Source: a bacterium (lineage in GTDB: Bacteria > Bacillota_I > Bacilli_A > Mycoplasmatales > Mycoplasmoidaceae). From it: a stretch of DNA of 9,681 nucleotides. The position numbers and the translations under genes are program-made. The notes under the pieces are model-generated. The model ran no database searches, was not told the origin of the DNA, and was given only the letters and a program-made list of their open reading frames with translations. Of the stretch, positions 1 through 7,761 are shown one piece after another; within the stretch, counting starts at the first letter, position 1; every line of letters starts with the position of its first letter. The stretch is taken from assembly GCA_017394375.1 (NCBI GenBank), contig JAFPYV010000031.1:1-9681 (forward strand). Direction: 5' to 3'.

Positions 1-69
1 AAGAAATGTTGGATTAAATTTCTTTCACTTATGCTTAAATGTGTGTATTCCATGGTTAATTAACTTTAA

Positions 70-93
70 CACTTTTTTTGTACAAAAAAAGTG
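70..93. repeat. Perfect 24-nt palindrome with A/T runs
   Basis: CACTTTTTTT, then GTAC, then AAAAAAAGTG form an exact palindrome. Its right half supplies, on the minus strand, the T-run that follows the 91-120 hairpin. It could fold as an alternative to that hairpin, because both use the GTG at 91-93. Its function is unknown. Confidence 0.6.
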
Positions 94-120
94 CAATAAC
101 TCCTTTTAGAGTCGTTGCAC
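84..120 (-). terminator. Rho-independent terminator, minus strand
   Basis: On the minus strand, arms GTGCAACGACTC (120-109) and GAGTTATTGCAC (102-91) pair with one C-A mismatch and one G-U wobble around the loop TAAAAG, and seven T follow directly (90-84). No minus-strand gene that would need this terminator is visible within the window to its right, so it may be a remnant or may block transcription running toward the left. Confidence 0.6.
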
Positions 121-138
121 TTGAAATTTCACTTTAGG

Positions 139-158
139 GAACTGGTGTCATCCAGTTC
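139..158. repeat. 7-bp inverted repeat GAACTGG/CCAGTTC
   Basis: GAACTGG and CCAGTTC are separated by the 6-nt loop TGTCAT. Neither strand has a T-run next to it, so it is not a typical terminator. It is GC-richer than its surroundings. It could be a protein-binding site or an old element end; I cannot decide. Confidence 0.4.
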
Positions 159-179
159 AATATAAAAATCAGTTATAAT

Positions 180-218
180 AAAAAACACGAAATTTGAATT
201 TTTGTCCAAATTTCATGT
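180..218 (-). terminator. Second minus-strand terminator
   Basis: On the minus strand ACATGAAATTTG pairs with CAAATTTCGTGT over 12 bp, with one U-G wobble, followed by six T (185-180). On the plus strand the same site has a C-A mismatch and no T-run, so the signal is polarised to the minus strand. Arms at 166-172 and 220-226 can extend the structure. Confidence 0.55.
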
Positions 219-301
219 CCTGATTTAAATATTTTATTAAAATAGACTTTCATTTTTACTTACTTAATAAATATTTAAATAACTATTACGTATGTTGTAA
301 G

Positions 302-307
302 TATAAT
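302..307 (+). promoter_or_regulatory. Candidate -10 box of the tRNA operon
   Basis: An exact TATAAT lies 33 nt before the tRNA-Arg gene. No good -35 hexamer stands at 17 bp, which is common in mollicute promoters. A TATACA-like sequence at 322-327 is an alternative. Confidence 0.4.
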
Positions 308-339
308 ATCATTATTAACTGTATACATATAAAATGCAT

Positions 340-414
340 ACGGCATTAGTTCAATGGATAGAACAAAAACCTCCTAAGTTTTAAATGCCGGTTCGATTCC
401 GGCATACCGTGCCA
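340..414 (+). tRNA. tRNA-Arg (anticodon CCT)
   Basis: The sequence folds as a full cloverleaf: acceptor 340-346 with 404-410, D arm GTTC/GAAC, anticodon stem AAAAC/GTTTT, loop CTCCTAA with anticodon CCT at 373-375, T arm GCCGG-TTCGATT-CCGGC, discriminator G at 411 and encoded CCA at 412-414. It reads AGG. The fifth acceptor pair is a C-A mismatch (C344 with A408), and the anticodon stem is almost wholly A-U. A CCT-anticodon tRNA is an extra beyond the TCT isoacceptor that mollicutes normally rely on. The gene lies 4 nt before tRNA-Ser and is surely cotranscribed with it. Confidence 0.9.
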
Positions 415-418
415 ATTT

Positions 419-508
419 GGAGAGTTGACCGAGTGGTCGATGGTATTAGTCTCGAAAACTAACGTAGGAGCAATCCTATCAGCAGTTCGAATCTGCTACT
501 CTCCGCCA
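419..508 (+). tRNA. tRNA-Ser (anticodon CGA)
   Basis: A class II tRNA with acceptor GGAGAGT/ACTCTCC, anticodon stem TTAGT/ACTAA, loop CTCGAAA with anticodon CGA at 453-455, a long variable arm whose GTAGGA/TCCTAT stem marks serine tRNAs, T arm AGCAG-TTCGAAT-CTGCT, discriminator G and encoded CCA. It reads UCG, a rare codon in AT-rich genomes. All stems pair well, in contrast to the neighbouring tRNA-Arg. Confidence 0.95.
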
Positions 509-517
509 GTAATTAAA

Positions 518-561
518 AATAATGGCTTGCCTTCAAAAACAAGACATTATTTTTTATTTAT
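518..561 (+). terminator. Terminator of the tRNA operon
   Basis: AATAATG-G-CTTG (518-529) pairs with CAAG-A-CATTATT (540-551) around a 10-nt loop, with a single G-A mismatch, and is followed by a T-rich tail. It lies 9 nt after the tRNA-Ser gene. Confidence 0.75.
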
Positions 562-651
562 CTTAGATGAACAAATATTTTAAAATATTTTTAACTTCAT
601 TAATTTTTATTAAATTTTTGAAAAGCATTAATTAATAAAAAGAGGATAAAA

Positions 652-2001
652 ATGAAAAGCAATAAAAAACACCATGGACACGTAAATCCAAATAAGAAGC
701 AAAATCAAAATATAAATCAAACAGTTACTGCTAATAATAATCAACTAAATAACTTAAATCAAAATGAAATAAAAACAATTTCAGTTGCACCAGTAGAAAA
801 TTCCAATAATGATCCAAAGAATGAAGAAGATAAGTTAGTCAACAAAAATAACTCAAATATAAGTGCTGATAGTTCATCAGCAAATAATAAACAATTATCT
901 GAATTTGCGAGTCGGATTTATCATCTTGAAGAATCAAAGGAAAAGTCAGCTGTGCAACCATCAGTTGCTGATCAATCACAAATTAAAACCATTGGCTCTG
1001 CCTCAATTAGCGAACCAGCAATTGCTAAAAAGCTAGGGATTGTAATTGTAGAACATAATTCCCAACCCACGATTAAACAATTAATAACTTCGTTACAAAA
1101 TTTAAAAGGATTTAGTGATGATTGAATCAATATTTATATTTGGGATGATTTTAGTACTGACTACAGTCGGGCTTATGTAGCAGGACTAAGTAAGCACTTT
1201 AAAATCCATTATATTTTTAATGATGATTTAAAAGGAAAAGTCTTTGCTCGCAACAAAATGTTGGAATGAGTAAATGATGACTTTATTATTTTCATTGACC
1301 AAAAAGATCAATTTGAAAAAGACGTCTTAGAATCTTTTCTTCAAAATTGTGATACAAGTGATTTCATGATGTTGAAACGCAATTTCATGCATTCAATTAG
1401 TAAGCAAATGGTTGATGCTGCAGTTTATAAAGATAAAGGAGCAAAAATCGATACCTATTTAATAAAAACTCCTTATTCATATTTAACTGGTATTTTTGTT
1501 AAAAAAAATATTTACCAAAAAGTAAGAGATTTAGTAGCAAAAAGTCCTGATGAAATTGCTGATATTCGCTTTTATGAAGACATGGTGGTATATCCATTTT
1601 GAGTTTATTATTCCCGCCATCCAATGATTTTGCCAACTTATTACCACTTTAATTTAATGGAACATGATGAATATTTACTTACTGATACTTGTCAAGAAGA
1701 ACAACACCATGACTCATTAAAAGTGATTTATGCGATTGATAAAATTGCAAAAGATGCTCATTTAGATAACCAAGAATTTAATGCCATTAAATACGTAATG
1801 GATATTCGCTTGATCCATTTGTATTGAAGTACAGCAAATCGAAAAAAGAAAGAAAACGTTAATATTAAGGTGCAAGAATTGCTTGCCCAATTCATTAAAC
1901 CAGTCACAAATGTTCCTGAATTGTTAAGTCAAGATAAAATGAAGTTACAATTAGTTTCTAGTATTCATTTCCAACGTTTCTTTCACTTATTTCATAAATA
2001 A
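652..2001 (+). CDS. Family-2-like glycosyltransferase with disordered Asn/Gln-rich N-terminus
   Basis: A 449-aa protein, read through four TGA tryptophan codons (1123, 1267, 1600, 1825). Residues 1-125 are a low-complexity Asn/Gln/Lys/Ser stretch without a signal peptide or membrane segment. From residue 128 a GT-A (GT2-like) domain begins: the first strand LGIVIVEHNSQ, then IYIWDDFSTD (161-170, nucleotide-binding Asp-Asp), then a GKVFARNKMLEWVNDDFIIF stretch ending at Asp216-Gln-Lys-Asp219, and YEDM near 308-311. These match in order the PTYN, VDDGSTD, ARN...FLDSDD and ED motifs of the family. The metal motif is stretched (DQKD, not DxD), so activity and sugar substrate are uncertain. It probably glycosylates a lipid or surface polymer at the inner membrane face. 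The start is supported by AGAGGA six bases before ATG. It is a single gene between two terminators. Confidence 0.75.
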
Positions 2002-2019
2002 TAACAATAATAAACAAAG

Positions 2020-2056
2020 ATGAAATTTGACCAAAAGCAAATTTCATTTTTATTTT
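2020..2056 (+). terminator. Terminator after the glycosyltransferase gene
   Basis: ATGAAATTTG (2020-2029) pairs perfectly with CAAATTTCAT (2038-2047) around an 8-nt loop, and a T-rich run follows. It lies 19 nt after the stop codon. Confidence 0.8.
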
Positions 2057-2296
2057 ATACTTTTACTTATAAGTATAAGTTTTGTAACTTAATTCCGAAA
2101 TTAAATATTTCTTTATTTTTAGGGATTTAAATTTAATAAATTAACAGTTACCATTCCAGTAAGTTTTCGTATAAGGTTCATTGGATGGTACATTATTTTT
2201 TCGACTGTTGACTTAAGTAACAGCTTTGATGACACATTAATCAAATCATCATTAGAAGCATCATCATATAAGTTTGCATTATATTAAATCTTCTAT
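2057..2296. other. Intergenic stretch without a supported gene
   Basis: No open frame with a ribosome binding site is visible. On the minus strand short frames continue from the transglutaminase relic to the right, one of them ending in PYTKTYWNGNC at about 2143. These may be the decayed C-terminus of the same lost gene, but I cannot align them to the intact copy. Confidence 0.5.
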
Positions 2297-2380
2297 TTAC
2301 ACCAAATAACGTATAATATTTGCATCCTTAAATGATAAGAAGTAATTATCATATTCATAGCAATGACAAAGAATTTTCTT
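2297..2380 (-). pseudogene. Short relic of a transglutaminase-like surface protein gene
   Basis: The minus strand encodes CHCYEYDNYFLSFKDANIIRY before a stop at 2299-2297. This matches YHNYEYDNYFSYFKGCEWQA near the C-terminus of the intact minus-strand protein (4190-7654) and HNYEYDNYF in the broken copy at 7762-8670. At the DNA level the 22 bases at 2338-2359 are identical to 4414-4435 and differ by one base from 7954-7975. Nothing upstream or downstream of the motif can be aligned with confidence, so only a fragment survives. It has the same orientation as the other two copies, so this is a third, most decayed member of the family. Confidence 0.65.
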
Positions 2381-2416
2381 TTTTGATGTAGATGAGTTAA
2401 CTAATAGATAAGAATT

Positions 2417-2422
2417 TATAAT
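2417..2422 (+). promoter_or_regulatory. -10 box of the RNase III-like operon
   Basis: An exact TATAAT lies 45 nt before the first start codon, preceded by only a weak -35 (GTTAAC at 2396-2401, spacing 15). It sits just beyond the traceable relic sequence. Confidence 0.5.
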
Positions 2423-2466
2423 TATTTTCATTAAGGATGATGCAATCATTAATAAAGGAGAAATAA

Positions 2467-2937
2467 ATGGAATGAGATGAATTACCAATTGCAACCATTG
2501 AAGATGCAATTGGTTATAGTTTTTTAGATAAAGACTTGCTTAAGCAAGCTTTTACAACAGTAAGATATTGGTACAAGAAAACTGGTTATGAACAAGATTT
2601 ACCTAATTACATTGGTAACGCAATTATTTTTGATGAAATAGATAACTTAGTAAAAACAGGACAATTAACTAAACAATCCCAAATAAATTTTCACCAAAAA
2701 TTTTACGCAAAATGGTATGAACTAATGGTTGGTTTAGGATTTGATCAATACCAAATTAAATTATTTTCTGATCCTGATCAAGAAAATGAAAATCAACAAT
2801 ATTTTGATGTAGCAAACATTTTTCCATTGCTTATTTGTGCAATTTACTTTGATCAAAAAAGAAAATGCACTAATGAAGTTAAACATGCCGTTGATAAGAT
2901 TTTAGGAATGAAAGGAGCAACAAACTATCATGCTTAA
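2467..2937 (+). CDS. Catalytically dead RNase III-like protein A
   Basis: A 156-aa protein with an RNase III fold signature but no dsRNA-binding domain. IEDAIGYSFLDKDLLKQAFT (11-30) matches the family opening (IGYxFxDKxLLxxALTH). Residues 46-54 PNYIGNAII align with the catalytic LEFLGDAVL, and NIFPLLICAIYFDQ (117-130) with DxFEALIGAIYLDQG. The four metal ligands of RNase III (E, D, D, E) are replaced by Asn47, Asn51, Asn117 and Pro120, so cleavage by the known mechanism is not expected. The start at ATG 2467 has AAAGGAG six bases upstream; residue 3 is a TGA tryptophan. Its stop overlaps the next gene by 8 nt, so the two are probably translated together and may form a dimer. Function unknown: ribosome assembly, RNA binding or RNA protection are possibilities. 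Confidence 0.65.
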
Positions 2938-4111
2938 AGGTAATGAAAATATAAATAAGGTTGAAAACATTATTTGCTACACCTTTAAGAATAAGGAACC
3001 ATTAATTAAATTATTTAACCAAACCATTCCTTATTCCCAACAAGCAATTAATAATGGAGAACAACTATTTGTCAATTTAATGAAAAAATTAATTGCAAAA
3101 GATCAAAAAATTAATCCCGAATGAAAAAATGATTATTTATTTGATGCACTTGATGACTATCAAAAACCACGTTTTTGACAAAAACAATTAACCAAATTAA
3201 CTTTAAATCAATACCGTGATTTTAACAATGAAGAAGCTAGAGATTTTGTTTATTGTTTATTAGATGCAATCAGCAAAGATAGTAATTGAAACGAATCATA
3301 CTTAATCCATACCTTTGATAAATTACTTTATTATAATTACTTAATGCACAATCCAATTTTAGATGCTGATTTAAACTGAGATTATTTATTTGGAATGCAC
3401 CAAAATGCTAGTTTAATGATGGAAATTGACTGCAATCGTTTTATTACTTATTCTCATCAAAATATGCAAGAATTATGAGCATATTTGTATTATTGTTATC
3501 AAGATTTATTTAATAAGTATTATGACGATAATGACGAAATAAAAAATGTTTGAAAAACTATTGATCTTGATAAAGATTATGTTAAACAATTTGATCAAAT
3601 TTGCCAAGTCCACCATTTTTATACTGGAACTTGTTTTTTGCATGACAAATATTATTGGTACTGTTTAATGTTTGTTGGCAAATTCAAATATTGCTTTACT
3701 AGTAAAAATGAAAAGAAGGATGATGCTAAAAACCAAGCAATTAAAGAATTTATTCGCTATTATCAACAAGATCAAATCAAAGAACCATTGCCAATAGACC
3801 CAGTATGTAAAGATTTAAACACGCAATTATACATAATTCAAAGTCGATTAGGAATACCTAATTTTGGTGATGATGATAATTACAAAAAAATTGATTGAGC
3901 AACTGCTAAGAAAACTAATTTAATTCATAAGCTAAACAAAGCAAATTTATTTAATTTAGTAATTTATCATTTTAATAATAAACAATCAAACTGTACTTTA
4001 TTAGTCAATGGATGTGCTCAAGCATTTAGTGCAAATGGAATGGGTGAAACTAATTCATTAGCAAATGCAAATCAATTATTAATTGATTATTATTTAGCAA
4101 CCAAACATTAA
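2930..4111 (+). CDS. RNase III-like protein B with two dsRBD-like segments
   Basis: A 393-aa protein read through several TGA codons (first at 3122). Residues 11-28 (VENIICYTFKNKEPLIKL) repeat the RNase III opening seen in protein A. EARDFVYCLLDAI (102-114) aligns with the second catalytic block, keeping Asp105 but with Tyr108 in place of the essential Glu. The first block is degraded to EQLFVNLM (44-51). After a helical region without a match (about 135-225), residues 227-280 resemble a dsRNA-binding domain: an aromatic strand region, then KKDDAKNQAIKEFI, like the KKxAKxxAAxxAL helix. Residues 337-390 resemble a second one (LLVNGCAQAFSANGMGETNS...ANANQLLIDYYL) that lacks the basic KK pair. 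AAAGGAG lies 12 nt before the ATG, inside gene A. Likely a partner of protein A; enzymatic activity is doubtful. Confidence 0.6.
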
Positions 4112-4132
4112 TTATTATTAGAAAACATAAAT

Positions 4133-4166
4133 AAAAATATGAGAGGATAAAATCTCATATTTTTTT
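4133..4166. terminator. Bidirectional terminator between convergent genes
   Basis: AAAAATATGAGA (4133-4144) pairs perfectly with TCTCATATTTTT (4153-4164) around the loop GGATAAAA. The T-run on the plus side ends the RNase III-like operon; on the minus strand a TTTTTATTT tail ends the large surface-protein gene. Confidence 0.85.
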
Positions 4167-4189
4167 GTTATCTAAAAAAATTAATAAAC

Positions 4190-7100
4190 TTAATATTGAC
4201 TAACACCCATGGATTCAAAGTTGTAAGATCAACCACCACTAGTAATAGTTGGATTATGATTAATACTATTGTTTGGATTAGCTGCTCAATTAAATAATCA
4301 TGTTAATGCATTGGCATAACCAAAGTCATAATCTTGCACATTCATACCAGGGGGAACATCATAATATCTTCCCATGTCATTAAGTGCTTGTCATTCACAT
4401 CCTTTGAAGTAAGAGAAGTAATTATCATATTCATAATTATGATAGGTTAAAGTACCATAAGTATCATAATATTGACCAGTACCTTCATCAGGTCACATTA
4501 CCCCAATTATCCGACATGAATCACGGTTAGTAGTAAAGTAATTTTGTTCTCCCCCAATTTGGTTATCATACATCCATTGTTCTCATAATGGATCCATGCT
4601 AATTCATTCTTGGTATTGTGGTATTCAAACTTGACATCAAATGTGGTAACTGCTTTCTACTGCAGCTCCAGTATTTAAAGAACTATCAGTTGCCCGTGGT
4701 CAGTAATTACCTAATACTGGCCGGGAAACAAAACCAAGTAATTTTAATAAGGTACAAGTTAAGTCAGTGTAATTACCACATACCCCTTCTTGTGTTTCAA
4801 ATAATTGCCGTTCAGTGTATTGATAACGAGATTCGAGTTCCCCTAAATCTTCCATATTAGTCATCACTCAGTTTTCGACTGCAATTACTTTATTGATTTG
4901 GTTGGAATATGCTTGAGCAATTTCATTAGAAACTTGCACCATGGTTTGATCCGGATTATACCAGTTAATTGAGTTTTCACCATTCATTCACCAACCAGTT
5001 GGAGATTCATCAGCTCAACCATAAGTAGCAGTTCATTGGACATAGTTAGTAGAATTTTCTTCTTCGGTGTGTGCATAGAATCTAGTATCAGAGGCATTTT
5101 TACTAGTTAAGGGAACAATATTAGTTTCATTAATGACAAATGGGTAAGTATCATCAGCAGTTTGATCATTATAACTATTTGCCCCAGTAACATATCCATA
5201 GTTATAAACTTGGTTATTAGAGAAAAAGTTATTTACTCCCGCATTACTACCCCAAAAAGCAATTTTTTCACCTGGGACATATGGAATATTGCTAAATCAA
5301 TTTTGGACATCAATTAAAGTGGTATTTGAATTAATTGTTAATGGTTTTACAGTAATAAAGGAAGAACTAGTTGGTTCTTCATAACTAATATCAATTATTG
5401 AAGTATCTTTAGTATTTTGATTCGAAGTTTTAGGAAATTGCCCATTATTAGTATTACTATAATATAACCCAAAACCAGTTGCATATGCAGGTCAATAGTT
5501 TTTAATTTGGTTAGTAAATGCTAACTTACCAGTAATCCCATTAGCAAGAATGTTACCATCAATCGTGTCTCATCCATCATCAAAATAAATTCCAATAAAA
5601 CTTTCTTTTGGATTATTTCCTTGAATATGAGTAGTAAATGGTAATGGCAAAATAACTGATGAGGTTGCAGTAGTTGAACCAACTGGCATTAAAGTTAAAC
5701 TATTTGCACTCGTATAGGTTTTTGCAACATTAGTTAAAGTACTATCAATTGACCCTGCATCAGTACTTTCAATAGTACCAATAGTGTTCCCATTTACTTG
5801 GACATCAAACTTAATGTTTGGCAAACTGTTACCACTTAAACTTAATGTTCCATTAGTTGGATCATAAGCAACATTGCTCAAAGTTGTAACACTTAAGGTG
5901 CTATACAATCCTTGGGGTTTGATGGCTAAATTAGTGTCCAATCCGTTTCAAGAAGTTCATGATGTATAAAGATCCATGTAAGTATTTAAACCATTGCCAT
6001 TACTAGTTTGATAATTAGTATCACCATTATTTTCGTCAGCTTGTCAGGTGCTATAGTTGAAATTGGAAGCAATGTTAACATTTCAACTTTCTTTTGATTG
6101 AGTAGCAATGATGGAACCATTAGTACCTCATGATGTAGCATAGATACTTAATATGTCCCCGGGTTGACAATTATATTGATATATATATGTATTGTTATTG
6201 TAATCATTAGCATTTAAATAATAACTTTCACCAGAAATGTTGTCATTAATAATGTATTTCCCCGTAAATGGATCATACAAAGAAATATGTAATGTAGCAT
6301 TTGGGTTAGTACCTAAGATAGTTTCACCCCCATTGGTATTAATATCAAATTTAGTACCATTATCTTGAAAGTAAAATAATCACCCATCTTCAGCTCCTGA
6401 AAATTGGTTATTAGCATCCCCAATCGTTCCTTGACTACCATCTTGTTGTTGGTTGGCAATCGTTTCACTTTGAATTCCATATAAGGTATAAATACAAAAA
6501 TTATCAATGGTAGTATCACTAGTAGTCATGACATTTTGGATGGTATTAAAACTATCCATTTGGTTTGTATAACCTTTACTAGTAGATGGAGCAACACTAG
6601 TGTTAAAGTGTCATCCATTTTGCGTAGTATTAACTGGTTGAATAGTATATTTATCAGTTACACCAATTTGTCCTACAGTTTGTTGGGGATCTGTAGCTGG
6701 TGAAAATTGACTAGAGGTACTTGGAGTGTAAGGAGCATATGGAACGTTTAACGTAGTAGTAGCATTTTTAGTAGAACTACCAATCCCTACTGAAGAAGTT
6801 AAATCATAACTAGTAATTACCCATGCATATTGATCAGGTTGAAATTCATAAACCGCTGTGCCTTGAATGACAAATTGAATGCCGTTAGTTAACTTACCTA
6901 AATCATCTTTGCATCCAAATGGACATTCTAGTCAATTCGTATTTCAAGTTGCATTAAGTGGAACATGTACTGCATATGCATGAGGAAAAGGATTAGAAAT
7001 AAATGCTTTATTACCAATGCTAGTTAAACTAGATGGAAAAGTTAAACTGGTTAAATTATTATTAGCAAATGCTAATGACCCAATGGTCAATAATCCTTGG

Positions 7101-7654
7101 TTAAAAGTAACACTCGTTAAATTTTGACCATAGAACGCTCCACTAGCAATACTAGTTACAGCATAAAAATTATTCCCGTTAATGACCGTAGCAGGAATCA
7201 CAATGTTAGTAGGATTATTTTTAGAACCTACAGGAAAACCTAATAACGTACAAGTTGCTGAAGAAGTAGGTAAATAACTAAACGTATAACTAGTTGAACT
7301 ACCATTTACATTTGTAGTAAATGTGTAATTAAAGGATGAATAATTAACTTGGCTAGGAAATAATGCACTAGGTGTGGTATTAGTTTTAGCAGCACTAGTT
7401 GCATTCATGACTGCAATTTTTCCATTTGGAGTTCTTCGAGTTACATTCCCATTTGCCCTATTTTTAATTATTGTTGCTGAAGACATAGAATTGGGATTGT
7501 TAGTTACTGAGGAAACTTCATTGGTATTACTAATAGGATTAGTGCTTTGCTTTTGATTAATTGAAGTGCATACTGCCCCACTTACAACTGCAGTTGCAAT
7601 TGCTAATGCTCCAAAAACACTTAAACCAATTACTCATTTTTTCTTTTTTTGCAT
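4190..7654 (-). CDS. Large surface protein: BspA-type LRR plus transglutaminase-like domain
   Basis: An intact 1154-aa protein with many TGA tryptophans and no frame break. MQKKKKW and a hydrophobic segment (7-28) ending at SGAVC29 form an export signal or anchor; the lipobox is poor (Val before Cys). Residues 147-221 are about three BspA-type leucine-rich repeats (VTSIASGAFYG, LLTIGSLAFANN, LTSIGNKAFISN). Residues 230-880 are Asn/Ser/Thr/Tyr-rich, probably beta-rich, with no family recognised. The C-terminus is a transglutaminase-like (papain-fold) domain: EGVCGNYTDL with Cys959, SSYHIWCQVWI with His1004, ISMDPLWE with Asp1021, the Cys-His-Asp triad. It likely acts outside the cell on host or own proteins, as a protease, transglutaminase or adhesin. 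AAAGGAG lies 8 nt before the start, with a promoter upstream. Two decayed relatives lie in the window. Confidence 0.8.
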
Positions 7655-7674
7655 TTTGATAACTCCTTTCATTT

Positions 7675-7703
7675 ATTCTAATATATTCAAAATAGAAAAA
7701 CAA
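7675..7703 (-). promoter_or_regulatory. Promoter of the large surface protein gene
   Basis: On the minus strand TTGTTT (7703-7698) and TAGAAT (7680-7675) are separated by exactly 17 bp, a good sigma-70 type promoter. The predicted leader is short, roughly 15 nt, just long enough for the AAAGGAG ribosome binding site at 7669-7663. Confidence 0.6.
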
Positions 7704-7718
7704 ATAAAGTGATTTTGT

Positions 7719-7737
7719 ATTGATAAACAACATCAAT
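7719..7737. repeat. 6-bp inverted repeat upstream of the promoter
   Basis: ATTGAT, seven bases, ATCAAT. It lies 15 bp upstream of the -35 box of the surface-protein gene and downstream of the broken paralogue, so it could be an operator or a weak gene-end hairpin. Chance is possible in such AT-rich DNA. Confidence 0.25.
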
Positions 7738-7761
7738 TATCATCCTTATTTAGTAAATTTG

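Larger units (their letters stand above)
1..339. other. Gene-free region with a cluster of inverted repeats
   Basis: I see no credible coding sequence here on either strand. The stretch holds several nested inverted repeats: a perfect 24-nt palindrome at 70-93, hairpins at 91-120 and 185-218 that read as terminators on the minus strand, a 7-bp stem at 139-145/152-158, and outer arms AAATCAG (166-172) and CTGATTT (220-226) that enclose the 185-218 hairpin. The tRNA promoter must lie near the right edge. Such a density of hairpins beside tRNA genes would fit the worn end of an old element or a stack of gene-end signals, but no recognisable transposon end is visible. Confidence 0.6.

Noticed and set aside
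173..253. Minus-strand 26-codon frame starting MKVYFNKIF
   Set aside because: It spans the terminator hairpin at 185-218 and ends in its T-run; too short and no clear ribosome binding site.
573..590. Perfect AT palindrome AAATATTTTAAAATATTT
   Set aside because: Only A and T in a very AT-rich intergenic stretch; no second copy and no clear promoter next to it.
1123..1827. Apparent stops (TGA) splitting the glycosyltransferase gene into pieces
   Set aside because: All four are TGA in one continuous frame with conserved motifs on both sides; in code 4 they are tryptophan, so this is one intact gene.
2437..2466. Nine-codon frame (MMQSLIKEK) ending just before the ATG of protein A
   Set aside because: It could be a leader peptide, but the purines before its ATG abut the start codon and the frame is likely chance around the real AAAGGAG site.
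4618..4860. Plus-strand open frame inside the large surface-protein gene
   Set aside because: It lies antisense to the conserved transglutaminase motif, has no ribosome binding site and resembles no protein; it is a shadow frame.
6313..6519. Minus-strand open frame in another frame of the surface-protein gene
   Set aside because: It overlaps an intact frame on the same strand that runs from 7654 to 4190 without a stop in code 4.
7374..7556. Hydrophobic plus-strand open frame
   Set aside because: Antisense to the N-terminal part of the surface protein; its Val/Leu-rich content is the complement of Asn/Ser/Thr codons.
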